64,000 bases of DNA. It comes from CAXXHQ01 sp963665265. Its GTDB lineage: Bacteria > Planctomycetota > Planctomycetia > Pirellulales > Thermoguttaceae. Shown here piece by piece: positions 1 through 9,288 of this stretch. The notes under the pieces were generated by a model that saw only the letters and a program-made list of their open reading frames with translations, made no database searches and was not told where the DNA came from. Positions within the stretch are counted from its first letter, which is position 1; each line of letters starts with the position of its first letter. Position numbers and translations under genes: made by a program. The DNA is taken from assembly GCA_963665265.2 (NCBI GenBank), contig CAXXHQ010000001.1:124001-188000 (forward strand), given 5' to 3'.

Positions 1-1
1 C

Positions 2-52
2 ACAATTACGCTTAAAGACGCCTGGGCGAAAATCGAAAAGAAGCTAGATTAA
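2..52 (+). CDS. 3' end of an upstream gene (partial)
   Basis: An open frame enters from the left edge and ends at TAA, giving a 16-residue tail rich in Lys, Glu and Asp (ending WAKIEKKLD). It stops 59 bases before the PfkB gene on the same strand, so the two could share a transcript. The charged, helix-like end fits a real C-terminus, but the stretch is too short to assign a family and could be chance. Confidence 0.35.
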   Translation, partial: TITLKDAWAKIEKKLD

Positions 53-111
53 TATCGTTCGTCTCCCCAAGGTTTGAAAATTCACCCCGCATAGTTCATA
101 CGAGGTTTTTT

Positions 112-1014
112 ATGTCGTTGGTCGTCGTCGGCTCCATCGCATTCGATAGCGTGATCACTCCCACGCAAGTTCGTGAGCATATCCTAGGCGGTTCCTCCGT
201 CTATTTTTCGTACGCGGCAAGTTTTTTCTCGAAAGTTCAGCTTGCGGGCGTCGTCGGCGAAGATTGGGCCAAAGAAGATACCGCCATGCTGCAAGAACGC
301 GGAATCGACACCGAAGGAATCCAGATCGTTCCCGGCGGAAAGACGTTCTTTTGGCGCGGCAAATATCTGGAGAACATGAACGATCGCGAAACGCTCGACC
401 TGCAAGTAAACGTTCTCGGCGATTACGAGCCGAACCTGCCCGAGTCGTACCGACGCTGTAAATACTTATTCCTAGCGAACGGCTCGCCCAAGCTGCAACT
501 CGAAGTGCTGGCGCAGTGCCCAGGCGCCGGTCTGGTGGTGGCCGACTCGATGGACCATTACATCCGCACCGAACCGGACGACCTCCGCGCTCTCCTAAAG
601 AAAGTGAACGGCGTGGTGTTCAACGACAGCGAGGCTAAATTGCTCACCGGCGAAAGCAATCTCGTAAAAGCCGGCGAAGCGATCCTGGCCATGGGCCCGA
701 AATTCGTCGTCGTGAAAAAAGGCGAACATGGCGCCATGTTCTTTAGCCAGCACGAAACTTACGTCCTCCCCGCCTTCCCCACTTCAAAGGTCGTCGATCC
801 GACCGGAGCGGGCGACAGCTTCGCCGGCGGGATGATGGGCTACCTTGCCGAACAAGGAAAATTCGACCCGCAAACTCTTAAGAAAGCCTTGGCCTACGGC
901 ACGATCGTGGCCAGCTTCACCGTCGAGGACTTTAGCCTCGACAGCCTGCGCCGAACTTCTCGCGAAGACCTGGACAATCGATTGGAAGAATATCGTCGAA
1001 TGCTCGACTTCTAA
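112..1014 (+). CDS. PfkB-family carbohydrate kinase
   Basis: A 300-residue protein of the PfkB/ribokinase superfamily, which phosphorylates a sugar, nucleoside or related hydroxyl group with ATP in the cytoplasm. The N-terminus has the family's Gly-rich entry (VVVGSIAFDSV) and the substrate-side GGSSVYFSYAA. The C-terminal signature DPTGAGDSFAGG lies at about residues 229-240, with the likely catalytic base Asp235 inside GAGD. Length is normal for the family. The ATG at 112 is used because the fold begins directly after it; the Shine-Dalgarno (GAGG) is weak. The RNA phosphodiesterase gene follows 43 bases downstream and may be co-transcribed. The substrate cannot be read from sequence: ribokinase-, adenosine kinase- and fructokinase-like specificities are all possible. 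Confidence 0.88.
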   Translation: MSLVVVGSIAFDSVITPTQVREHILGGSSVYFSYAASFFSKVQLAGVVGEDWAKEDTAMLQERGIDTEGIQIVPGGKTFFWRGKYLENMNDRETLDLQVNVLGDYEPNLPESYRRCKYLFLANGSPKLQLEVLAQCPGAGLVVADSMDHYIRTEPDDLRALLKKVNGVVFNDSEAKLLTGESNLVKAGEAILAMGPKFVVVKKGEHGAMFFSQHETYVLPAFPTSKVVDPTGAGDSFAGGMMGYLAEQGKFDPQTLKKALAYGTIVASFTVEDFSLDSLRRTSREDLDNRLEEYRRMLDF

Positions 1015-1057
1015 TTCTTCGACGTTTCACGGAAAACGAAAAGAATATCCGCCGCTC

Positions 1058-1639
1058 ATGTCCCAAACCATGATTCGAACTTTCGTCGCGATCGAAGTAA
1101 GCGACGAGATTCGCCGAAAGGCGGTCGAAACGATCCGCGAATTGAGCGAGGCGAAAATCGACGTAAAATGGGTCGTCGCCGAGAATATGCACCTTACCCT
1201 GCAATTTCTCGGCGACGTGCCGGAAAAGGAGCTCGCCGCGGTCTGCCGCTCCGTAGGCGACGCCGCCGCGAAACTCGACTCTTTCCCGTTGGAAATTTTC
1301 GGCGCGGGCGCGTTTCCTAATCTGAATAAAGCGAAAACCCTCTGGCTCGGCGCCCGGGCGGGAAGCGATTCGCTCGAAGCGCTGCACGATCAAGTCGCCT
1401 TGGCGCTTTCCGATCTAGGCTACGAAGACGATCAGCGCGACTTCAACGCGCATCTGACGATCGGTCGGGTTCGAGACGGCCGCTATCTCGGCGACTTGCC
1501 TCGACTGATGCGCGAACGATCGGAAACCCTTTACGGCAGTTGCGAAATCGAGGCCGTTACCGTTTTCGCCAGCCGATTGGATCGTTCGGGACCGCATTAC
1601 GACGTCCTATCCCGGGCGAAACTACGCCCGCATTCCTAA
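1058..1639 (+). CDS. thpR: RNA 2',3'-cyclic phosphodiesterase (ThpR / 2'-5' RNA ligase family)
   Basis: A 193-residue member of the 2H phosphoesterase family. These enzymes hydrolyse RNA 2',3'-cyclic phosphates and in vitro can join 2'-5' ends. Two HxTx motifs are visible: HLTL at His45 (followed by QFLGD) and HLTI near residue 130 (followed by GRV). These supply the two catalytic His-Thr pairs. The opening (MIRTFVAIEVSDEIR) matches the family start. The frame stays open further upstream, but that extension overlaps the kinase gene and has no family similarity, so ATG 1058 (or the in-frame ATG at 1070) is preferred. It sits 43 bases after the PfkB kinase. The physiological substrate of bacterial ThpR is not settled. 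Confidence 0.88.
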   Translation: MSQTMIRTFVAIEVSDEIRRKAVETIRELSEAKIDVKWVVAENMHLTLQFLGDVPEKELAAVCRSVGDAAAKLDSFPLEIFGAGAFPNLNKAKTLWLGARAGSDSLEALHDQVALALSDLGYEDDQRDFNAHLTIGRVRDGRYLGDLPRLMRERSETLYGSCEIEAVTVFASRLDRSGPHYDVLSRAKLRPHS

Positions 1640-1860
1640 TCCCCCTCCCTTCCGCTGGTTTCTCCTCGAAGTTAAAACCGCATTTATTTAAGTTCGTTCG
1701 CCCCATCAAAGCCAATCTGTTAGAATGACGGCGTTCGACGGTTCATCATTCCTTTTCCGCATATGCGTCCGTCTGAATCGCAAAATTCGCAATTAAGCGT
1801 TCTTCGTGACAAATTAGAGAGAGCGTTAGCGAAAAGCATTCGTTTAAAAAGGGGAACTTC

Positions 1861-3210
1861 ATGCTAGGGAGCGGATTTTGGAGGGGTTTTCTATTTATTT
1901 TTCTTGCGACTGCCGTCGCGCCGTCGTTTGCCCAAAACGTGATAGACGCTCCGCCCGACGCAGCAACAAAATCGGAGTCGCAAAAATCATCGGAGGCTTT
2001 GGTCATCGACGGCTGCTGGAAGGCGGCGACTTCGCCTCAGTTCTTCGAGGCGCAGCGGAAGATTGCGCTGGGCGACTCAGACGACGGATCGTCCTCGATG
2101 TTCGTAACGATCGCCGACAAAAGAATCGTTCTCTTCGCCGATCGACGCCCTTTCGCCGAAATGCCGTTCACGCTCGACTTGACGGTTACTCCCTGGGCGA
2201 TCGACGCGGTGTTTTCAGGGCAAAAGTTGCATGGCGTTTGCGAGATCGAAAACAATCGGCTAAGATTGCGTCTTAACGGCCCGGGGAAAGCGAGTCCGGA
2301 TGGTTTCAACGCCTTCGACTGCGACGCCGCGCTCGATTTGCAACCGATTAATTCGCTTCCGCTCATGGCTACGGACGCCGACGGCAAGAATCTGCGCACG
2401 CTCTTCGCTATTCCCGGGATTGCATTCGGATCGTCGGCGATTTCCGCCGACGGAAGACAAGTCGTCGTCGATTCATGGGATTTGCTGGCGGGCGAGAATT
2501 ACGTAAAGAGCCAACTAACCGTCTTTAATCTCCATGACGGCAAGGCGGATTACTCCAGTGTCAAAAGAATCATTGAAGGCACCGTGCCTAGTTGGTCTCC
2601 CGACGGGAAGAAAATCACTTTCAGCCGCTATGGAACCGGCGTTTGCATCGCTTCGGCGGACGGATCGGACCTGACCGTCCTCACGGAGGACAGTTGGGGC
2701 AGCGCGTGGTCGCCGAAACGGAACGAAATTATTTACCACAAATACGGCCTCGGGAACCCGCAATTCTGCCTCTATGATTGCGAAACGAAAAAGGAACGCC
2801 TGTTTCCCCTCGAACGTTTCAGTAGCGTGGGGTGGATGTATTCGTGGTCTCCCGACGGCAATCGCCTCGCCTTCCGCGGATCTAAGAGAGACGGAGGAGA
2901 AGAACTGCTTGCCATCGCCATTCACGGCGATGGGCCTGCGGAGACCGTCTTCTTGCCGCCCCCCGGCGAGGCGGAATCCAAGTACATCGAGCAATACGTC
3001 GCCTGGAGCTCGGACGGCAAAAAATTGGCCGAAACGCTAAAGTTAAAAGGAAACTCGAATCGCCAGATATACCTTATCGATGTTGAAGGCAAGACTCCGC
3101 CCGAACGATTACCCAGTCTCGACCGATCGATGCCGTATTTTTCTCCGGCTTGGTCGCCGAACGGAAAAATGATTATTTTCGCCGCGGAACGGAGCAACAG
3201 ACCTCAGTAA
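1861..3210 (+). CDS. secreted PD40/TolB-like beta-propeller protein (paralog 1)
   Basis: A 449-residue exported protein. Residues 1-25 form a signal peptide (hydrophobic run ending SFAQ). Residues about 40-170 form a domain opening with DGCWKA, reminiscent of the lipocalin-like planctomycete domain (TIGR03067 type); this match is tentative. From about residue 170 there are repeated WSPDGKKI-type PD40 blades, as in TolB and WD40-like propellers. It is the first of three tandem paralogs. Its whole architecture reappears as the N-terminal half of the next gene, including the shared stretches ATDADGKNLR and VVVDSWDLLAG. The start ATG 1861 follows a short GGGG tract. No catalytic motif is visible, so a binding or scaffolding role in the periplasm or at the surface is inferred. 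Confidence 0.75.
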   Translation: MLGSGFWRGFLFIFLATAVAPSFAQNVIDAPPDAATKSESQKSSEALVIDGCWKAATSPQFFEAQRKIALGDSDDGSSSMFVTIADKRIVLFADRRPFAEMPFTLDLTVTPWAIDAVFSGQKLHGVCEIENNRLRLRLNGPGKASPDGFNAFDCDAALDLQPINSLPLMATDADGKNLRTLFAIPGIAFGSSAISADGRQVVVDSWDLLAGENYVKSQLTVFNLHDGKADYSSVKRIIEGTVPSWSPDGKKITFSRYGTGVCIASADGSDLTVLTEDSWGSAWSPKRNEIIYHKYGLGNPQFCLYDCETKKERLFPLERFSSVGWMYSWSPDGNRLAFRGSKRDGGEELLAIAIHGDGPAETVFLPPPGEAESKYIEQYVAWSSDGKKLAETLKLKGNSNRQIYLIDVEGKTPPERLPSLDRSMPYFSPAWSPNGKMIIFAAERSNRPQ

Positions 3211-3375
3211 CGGGGACATGAATCTCGCGGGACGGTCCTCTCCCCTGCTCCGCCGACAATTTTCCAATTTTTTCCGAAAAAGTCCAATATTCCCCCGGCT
3301 GCGGCGAAATAGGAATGGATTAGAATAGTTTCTAAGAATTTTCGCCTATTCGTCGGATCGCTCGGGGAAATTATT

Positions 3376-5574
3376 GTGTCACGTACGCTCACCGCCATTA
3401 GCGTTTTTTTGCTCGGAACCGTCTATATCTGCGCTACGGCGGTAGCGTTTGAAGACGCACAACCGACGCCGCTCCCGCAAAACTCCTCCGAAAAGAATGC
3501 GGAGGCGACTCCGGAAGCGAGCAAAACGGAAGGTTCGAACTCGGAGCAAAAATCCGCCTCGAATCCCTTCGTGGTCGTTGATGGCGGAAAAACTCCTCCG
3601 GAAAAAACTCAATCGAAGCAAAAACCGGCTCCGTCTCCCTTCGACGGATGCTGGCGAGCGGAGTCGTTTTCCGTGCTTTCCGCCTCGGGAGGAAAATTTT
3701 CGCTCAGCAAATCGAAGAACGCGCCGCCGCTTTGCGCAATTATCGCCGACGGGAAAATCTCGTTATGCCTAGGTAAACGCCAATTCGCCGAAATCGCTTT
3801 CGAGGCGAAATTAGACGATAATCTTTGGATAATCGACTCGCAATACGCCGGCCAAGCTATGCACGGCCTCGGTTCGTTAAGCGACGATCAATTAAAGTTC
3901 TGCCTGAACGACGCCGCGAAGCCGCGAGCGGCCAAATTAGCGGCGAATTCTTGCGACCTCTATTTGGAATTGCGGCGGTTTCGCGACCAACCTCTCCGCG
4001 CTATCGACGCCGACGGGGGAAATTTGCGAATCCTCGTCGAACGGCCCGGCTACGCGTTCGGCTCGTCCTCCTGGTCCCCCGACGGAAAACGGATCGTCGT
4101 CGATTCATGGAACGCGCTCGCCGGCGACGGCTGGCGGCAAAGCGAAGTCGCCGTTTACGAAGTTCAAGCCAAAAACGAACCCGCCAAGCTTCTGAAAGTT
4201 CTGTGCGCCGGCGCGGCGGCCAATTGGTCGCCCGACGGAAAACGGATCGCCTTCAGTAAATACGGAAACGCCGGCGTTTGGACCATCAAAGCGGACGGAA
4301 CGAGCGAACAACGCATCGACACAAAAGGTTGGGGCGCTTCTTGGTCGCCGGTGAATGAGGAAATCGTCTTTTCAAAACGACGCAATAACTCTGAAAACCT
4401 TTCCGTCTTCGATTGTAAAACAAAACAAACTCGGTTTCTCCTGGACGATCGATATCGAGCGATCGGCGCAATCATCGCATGGTCGCCCGACGGAAAGCAC
4501 ATCGCCTTTCGCGGCACGAAACCCAACGGCGAAAATGAGTTGGCGGTCGTAAACGCTAAAGGCTACGAACGCGGCATGATGATCCTCTTTCCGCGATCCG
4601 GTCTGCCGAAAACCGCCGCCTTGGACGAGTATTTTTCCTGGAACGGCGACGGCAAAAAGATCGCCGCCGTGATGACGTCGAAAGAGGACGCGAATCGCCA
4701 GATCTATCTCTTCGACGTCGAAGGAGAAACGCCGGCGGTTCGGCTAGTCGGTCAGCATCCGTCGAACGGAAATTACGCGCCTGCGTTTTCAAGGGACGGA
4801 AAAACGCTCGCCTTCGCTTCACACCCCGGCTCCCCCGCTTCTCCCTCCGCGATCGAAGAAATGAATCAAGCGGTTTCTTCAAAAACAGTCTCCGAAGACA
4901 AACGATCAAAGGACGCAGACGAAAAAACAGCGTCCTCGACGTCGCAACAACCTGATGCGACGCCCTCCGTCTCAGAAAACACGAACGAAAATCCGCAGGC
5001 CAAAACTGAACCCGCTCCGCCCGAAACCGCGAAGCCAAAGCAAAAAAACGAACCGGAAGAAAAAAACGAGGCCAAAGAAGCCCCGCAGGAAAGCGAGCAA
5101 GACTTCTCCTCCCAACCGGATCAATCGACGCCGGACGCCGGCGAAAGCGATCCGAAAGCGATGCAAGAGCAAGCGTTAAGAATGCTGGAGCAGTCACGGA
5201 AGATTATCGAGCGGGATTTCGGCATTGGCGCGAATAACGGCGAAGAAGACGAGGGAGATGCGGCGGAAACCGCTGACGATCCGCAGCCGGCCGGGAAGAC
5301 GTTCAGTCCGCACTGGAATTCCTGCCGTTTATTGCTGCTAAATCCCGAAGATGAGTGGCAGATCGATGTTCCCGCTCAAGCGATTCCCAAACCAAATGCG
5401 TCAAGCGTACCGTTCCTCTTGCCGAAAAAGCGAAATTTTTTCGACGGACTGCAAAAATTCGTCGTCAATCAAGAAACCGGAAAAGCGGCGTTGAGCTACC
5501 AGTGGGATTTTAATAATCCGAAGGGCATCTCCTCACGGTTCGTCATTTGCGACTTGAAAAAGGGAAGCTCCTGA
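3376..5574 (+). CDS. secreted PD40 beta-propeller protein, N-terminal part of a gene split by an in-frame UGA (paralog 2)
   Basis: 732 codons from a GTG start (3376, preceded by GGGGA) to TGA at 5572-5574. It has a signal peptide, a short Ser/Pro/Lys linker, the same DGCW domain as the preceding gene, and PD40 blades (repeated SWSPDGK/NWSPDGK). A long Glu/Lys/Pro/Ser-rich linker follows at about residues 490-640, then the start of a second propeller. The reading frame is not shifted after the TGA: the following codons continue directly into KNYVVSGKKVVLAVHPDG, which aligns with GRIPGTKRVLAVHPDG in the next paralog (gene at 7124). The TGA occupies the place of a GTT (Val) codon there. The intact gene would be 3376-6987, about 1,203 codons. 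The cause may be a nonsense mutation, a sequencing error, or stop-codon readthrough; decay is the simplest. Confidence 0.75.
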   Translation: MSRTLTAISVFLLGTVYICATAVAFEDAQPTPLPQNSSEKNAEATPEASKTEGSNSEQKSASNPFVVVDGGKTPPEKTQSKQKPAPSPFDGCWRAESFSVLSASGGKFSLSKSKNAPPLCAIIADGKISLCLGKRQFAEIAFEAKLDDNLWIIDSQYAGQAMHGLGSLSDDQLKFCLNDAAKPRAAKLAANSCDLYLELRRFRDQPLRAIDADGGNLRILVERPGYAFGSSSWSPDGKRIVVDSWNALAGDGWRQSEVAVYEVQAKNEPAKLLKVLCAGAAANWSPDGKRIAFSKYGNAGVWTIKADGTSEQRIDTKGWGASWSPVNEEIVFSKRRNNSENLSVFDCKTKQTRFLLDDRYRAIGAIIAWSPDGKHIAFRGTKPNGENELAVVNAKGYERGMMILFPRSGLPKTAALDEYFSWNGDGKKIAAVMTSKEDANRQIYLFDVEGETPAVRLVGQHPSNGNYAPAFSRDGKTLAFASHPGSPASPSAIEEMNQAVSSKTVSEDKRSKDADEKTASSTSQQPDATPSVSENTNENPQAKTEPAPPETAKPKQKNEPEEKNEAKEAPQESEQDFSSQPDQSTPDAGESDPKAMQEQALRMLEQSRKIIERDFGIGANNGEEDEGDAAETADDPQPAGKTFSPHWNSCRLLLLNPEDEWQIDVPAQAIPKPNASSVPFLLPKKRNFFDGLQKFVVNQETGKAALSYQWDFNNPKGISSRFVICDLKKGSS

Positions 5575-5640
5575 AAAAATTACGTCGTATCGGGAAAAAA
5601 AGTCGTCCTGGCCGTTCATCCTGACGGGCGGCAACTAATC

Positions 5641-6987
5641 GTGCGCGATAACGATTCCGGATTTGACAAAAACACGATGCTAGAGTTTTGGAATCTCTCC
5701 GCCGATGCATCGATCAAAAAGGGGCAGAGATGGAATCCGACGCGAGAAAAGGCGAAGAACGACGTGGATTGGGCGGAGTTCGCCGACTCGCAACATCTTT
5801 TAACCTGCAGCCGCGGCGGCAAGCTCGTGCTTTGGCGATGGCCGCAGATCGAGCCCCTCGCAGCAATAACGACCGCGCCTTTGATCGCCCCGGCGCTAAG
5901 TCCTGACGGAAAATATTTCGCTTTTCAAGTTGGGCCGCGGTTGGCCCTCCTCGACATCGAGGCCTGCAAGATCGTTGCGACGAAAAGCGTAGGCAAGGAG
6001 GGCGGTGCGATCTGCTTTAGCCCCGACGGTCAAAAAATCGCCTTGGCGACGACCGGAAAGATATGCGTTTGGAACATGGCAAACGGAAAATCGGAATACC
6101 GACTCATCGTCGACGGAAGCGTGCATCCCCAAAAAGCGATTTGGCCAAGCCTCAACGGCATTCTCGTTAATTCCGAACGCTATTTCGATCTTGAATTGCG
6201 GAGTTGCGTTTGGACCTATCACGGCGGCGAAAAATGCGACTTCTTTAACGGCAAAGTATGGTTCTTCCTTTCAGGAAATGGAAATGATGAAGAAGGGTTA
6301 GTTCCATTGTCGCTACCGCAAAAAGAGGCGACGGAGAAAATCGCGAAGGCGAAACGCTCTCCGAGTCTCTATTTTTTGAAGCCGGGAGGGAGCGTCAAAC
6401 TGGAAATAAAAGGCTTCCCAGCCGCCGATCAAAGGATGTCCGTTCGCCAAACGCTGACAAGCAAATTGACGGCGCTCGGCGTAACGATCGACGAAGATTC
6501 GGACGTGACGCTTCAGGCAAAATATGAGACCGGCGAGGTTCGCAAAGATACGATAGGTCCTCCTATCGGCATGGGATTCCTGCGAGGACCGTTCGGCCCT
6601 CGTTCGCCGAACGTTCAGGCGATTGCCGTACAAACCTACGATAGTACGCTTCGATTCGTCTATCAGAACAAAACGGCCTGGTCGGTAAAAACTCTGTGGC
6701 CTCCGATGGGACGAATACAGTCGGACGAGTCGGGCGTGGACGACGAACGGGAAGGCCGTCTGGCCGCTATTCGATTCTTCGAGAGCGCAGACCTGCCCGA
6801 CACGCTCGTCAAACCGCAAAACGACGTTGAATCCGGCGAAGGCGCGCTCGGATCGACCGAAATCACAATACATGGTCTGCAACCATACGTCCCGCCCAAA
6901 CTGTCGCCGAAACAACCGAACGACGCGACTCCTTCGCCGAATCCTGACAAGGGCCTGCAACCGTCAAATCATAAGCAGTATCTCTAA
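5641..6987 (+). CDS. C-terminal half of the UGA-split propeller protein (second propeller and tail)
   Basis: 448 codons if begun at GTG 5641, but the coding frame is continuous back to 5575, immediately after the TGA that ends the upstream part. It lacks its own signal peptide and a convincing ribosome-binding site, so it is probably not an independent gene. It carries WD40-like blades (LVLWRWPQIE, SPDGQKIALATTGKICVWN) and a C-terminal domain of about 200 residues. That domain is shared with the next gene: a LKPGGSVKLEIKG strand aligns with LKPGKTAKVEVVG there, followed by an ARYERGE/AKYETGE motif and a Gly/Pro-rich GFLRGPFGP loop. A Rho-independent terminator follows at once. Function is unknown. 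If the UGA is not bypassed, this half is not exported. Confidence 0.55.
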   Translation: MRDNDSGFDKNTMLEFWNLSADASIKKGQRWNPTREKAKNDVDWAEFADSQHLLTCSRGGKLVLWRWPQIEPLAAITTAPLIAPALSPDGKYFAFQVGPRLALLDIEACKIVATKSVGKEGGAICFSPDGQKIALATTGKICVWNMANGKSEYRLIVDGSVHPQKAIWPSLNGILVNSERYFDLELRSCVWTYHGGEKCDFFNGKVWFFLSGNGNDEEGLVPLSLPQKEATEKIAKAKRSPSLYFLKPGGSVKLEIKGFPAADQRMSVRQTLTSKLTALGVTIDEDSDVTLQAKYETGEVRKDTIGPPIGMGFLRGPFGPRSPNVQAIAVQTYDSTLRFVYQNKTAWSVKTLWPPMGRIQSDESGVDDEREGRLAAIRFFESADLPDTLVKPQNDVESGEGALGSTEITIHGLQPYVPPKLSPKQPNDATPSPNPDKGLQPSNHKQYL

Positions 6988-6996
6988 TTTGACGTG

Positions 6997-7034
6997 AAAA
7001 AACGCCGCTCTTCCCGCGGCGGAGGGCGTTTTTC
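6997..7034 (+). terminator. Rho-independent terminator after the split propeller gene
   Basis: AAAAACGCC pairs with GGCGTTTTT around a GC-rich loop, with T-rich sequence (TTTTTCTT) at the 3' side, 10 bases after the stop codon at 6987. It separates the split gene from the next paralog. Confidence 0.7.
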
Positions 7035-7123
7035 TTCCGTACCAAGTCGACGTATAATCGATCAGGTTTTAATTCCTTTCTCGGCAATTCAGAAAACAAT
7101 CTCCTCGGACAAAGATACCCTTG

Positions 7124-9217
7124 ATGTCTCAACTCCTATCGTTAGCGCAGCATCTTCGCTCAGCGACGTCGTTCTTCGCCTGGTTCATCCTGCTCGTTTC
7201 CCTTTCGACATGCGACGCCTCCGAATTTCGCACTTGGCAAGACGCCTCAGGCAAACATTCAATCGATGCAAAATATAAATCAGCGAAGGGCTACGTGATC
7301 TTTCTTGAGCGCAAAGACGGTTCAACGGTAAAAATCGCCAAACAGAAACTAAGCGAGGAAGATCGACTGTATTTGAAAAAATACGAGGAACTCGACGAGA
7401 ATCCCTTCGAGGAGACGGCTCCGCCGAAATCGAAGGACAACTCGTCGACGACAAAATCCGATAAAGGAAACAGTACGTCGGGCTCTGCGTCGATCAGTCC
7501 CGATTGGAACGGCGTAAAGAACGTCGCACGGTATTCAGGTTCGCCCTGGCGACTCAACGTTCCGCCCGTCGACGCCCCCAAGGCGCCCGAATCACTTTCG
7601 CCGATAGCGATCAACGAGCTGAACGTCTCTATTGCCGTAGAGCGATCCGTCGCCTTCGATTCTACGGCGGGCATCGCCGTAATGAGCGCCTCGGACCGTT
7701 TTGCGGCCGTTTCAAGAAACCCCCAATATACGCAAGTGACTCTATTGGATCTAAACGCGGGGAAAAGCGTTGAGTGCGGAAGAATTCCCGGCACGAAACG
7801 AGTGCTTGCCGTGCACCCGGACGGCAAACAATTTCTTTTCCAAAAACGCGATCAACGATCGGGAAAATCGAACCTCTTGGAAGCTTGGAGTATTTCAGGC
7901 GATCGACTTGTCTCGCTATTCAGATGGAGTCCGGACGATTCAAGAGAAAACGCCCCATTTATCCCGAGGATGATGAAATGGGCCGCTTTCCCGGAAGCCG
8001 ACAGGTTGCTGACGCTAAATGACGACGGGAAGCTGGTTTTGTGGAGTTGGCCGGACGTGCGGCCGCTCTACGTTTTTTCCATCCATGCGGGTTGCAATCC
8101 GGCGGTTAGCCCTGACCGCAAGTTTTTGGCTTTTTCGACGGTCGAGGGAGTCGGAATTCTTCATGTACGGAGCGGCAGAATTTCGGCGGGCAAGAAACTC
8201 TCCGGCTTGGCCGATAATCTCTCATTCAGCCCCGACGGACAAAAAATCGCCTTCTGGTTAGACGGAGCAATCTACGTCCTCAACGTCTCCGACGGCGTCG
8301 CGTATCGCAAGATCGGCATAGTCAACACGAATCCGTTTAAGGACTCCATTCTCTGGCCGACGTCGAAGGGAATCTTGATCGGCGGCTCTCGCTACTTCGA
8401 TCTTGCGGAGCAAGTTCACGTTTGGGATTATCAAAGCTCCGACGAAAAGCCGCTTTACTATAAAGGAGCTTGCTGGTTTTTCTCTTCGCAAGGAAGAGGT
8501 TCCCTTAGCGCGCTAGTTCCGTTCGCCATACCTCATACGGCAGCCACGATCAAACTCGCGGAGATCAAAGACGACGAAGATTTTTTTATTCTCAAACCGG
8601 GAAAAACGGCAAAAGTGGAAGTCGTCGGCGAGTTTGACGCCGAGCAACGAAAAAAAATACTCAAATCGCTGGAGGATCAGGTCCTGTCGCGCGGATATAA
8701 AATCAACCCGCAAAGCGAAATCACGATTGAGGCTCGGTATGAGAGAGGGGAAACGATCAAACGAAAATATCGGCATCACGGATTCCGAGGCCTTGGCGGC
8801 CCTCTCGGTCCAGGCGGTCCTCAAATGGTCGAGTCGGAAGTCTCCTTCCAAATAATCAATCTCTCAGTCAAGATACTTTATCAGGAAAAAGCCGTGTGGG
8901 AGAGAAGCTATACGCACGGACCGCCGCCTATCCTGACGGTGAGAGATGGAGAGTCGGCGCAAGCGGCCGCGGACCGGACGCGAGAGCCGGATCTCTCGTT
9001 TTTTGAAAATTCTGTATTACCGGCGAAACTTCCCCGGCCGCAAGAGGGAAAATTTCTCTTTGGCGCGGCGCCCCTCGGCGCGTCGGCGGTCACTCCTCAC
9101 GGATTAGAGAAGATCGAGCCGCCGCAGCTTCCTCCGCAGAAAACAATCGACCCGAAGAAACCTACGGATCCGGAGCAAGATCGAAAGCCCGACGAAAAGC
9201 CAAAATACTATTTATAA
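7124..9217 (+). CDS. SHD1-domain and WD40-like beta-propeller protein (paralog 3)
   Basis: A 697-residue exported protein from ATG 7124 (the codon before it is TTG, also a possible start). Residues 1-33 are a signal peptide ending near CDASEF. Residues about 35-90 form an SHD1 (SLA1 homology 1) domain: FRTWQDASGKHSIDAKY, then a VKIAKQKLSEEDRLYLKK-like end, a module common in planctomycete secreted proteins. A Ser/Thr/Lys linker leads into WD40-like blades (VLAVHPDGKQ, NDDGKLVLWSWPDV, FSPDGQKIAFW). The last 200 residues match the end of the preceding gene, including the Gly/Pro-rich GLGGPLGPGGP loop. It ends in a proline/lysine tail. Two of its modules (second propeller, tail) recur in paralog 2, so the three genes form one family. 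A ligand-binding role at the envelope is inferred. Confidence 0.75.
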   Translation: MSQLLSLAQHLRSATSFFAWFILLVSLSTCDASEFRTWQDASGKHSIDAKYKSAKGYVIFLERKDGSTVKIAKQKLSEEDRLYLKKYEELDENPFEETAPPKSKDNSSTTKSDKGNSTSGSASISPDWNGVKNVARYSGSPWRLNVPPVDAPKAPESLSPIAINELNVSIAVERSVAFDSTAGIAVMSASDRFAAVSRNPQYTQVTLLDLNAGKSVECGRIPGTKRVLAVHPDGKQFLFQKRDQRSGKSNLLEAWSISGDRLVSLFRWSPDDSRENAPFIPRMMKWAAFPEADRLLTLNDDGKLVLWSWPDVRPLYVFSIHAGCNPAVSPDRKFLAFSTVEGVGILHVRSGRISAGKKLSGLADNLSFSPDGQKIAFWLDGAIYVLNVSDGVAYRKIGIVNTNPFKDSILWPTSKGILIGGSRYFDLAEQVHVWDYQSSDEKPLYYKGACWFFSSQGRGSLSALVPFAIPHTAATIKLAEIKDDEDFFILKPGKTAKVEVVGEFDAEQRKKILKSLEDQVLSRGYKINPQSEITIEARYERGETIKRKYRHHGFRGLGGPLGPGGPQMVESEVSFQIINLSVKILYQEKAVWERSYTHGPPPILTVRDGESAQAAADRTREPDLSFFENSVLPAKLPRPQEGKFLFGAAPLGASAVTPHGLEKIEPPQLPPQKTIDPKKPTDPEQDRKPDEKPKYYL

Positions 9218-9247
9218 GCGAAACGCTTCGGCGATTCGACGTTTCGC
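9218..9247. terminator. hairpin between convergent genes
   Basis: GCGAAACG and CGTTTCGC form an 8-bp stem just after the stop of the SHD1 gene and 42 bases before the end of the convergent glycosidase gene. It has no long T-run, so action as a bidirectional terminator is only suggested. Confidence 0.35.
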
Positions 9248-9288
9248 CGACCGAAACTGCGAGAGGAAACCAGTTGCTTGAACCGGAA

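Noticed and set aside
1058..1639. Longer version of the RNA phosphodiesterase starting at 845
   Set aside because: The added 71 residues overlap the PfkB kinase and show no family similarity, whereas ATG 1058 gives the normal start.
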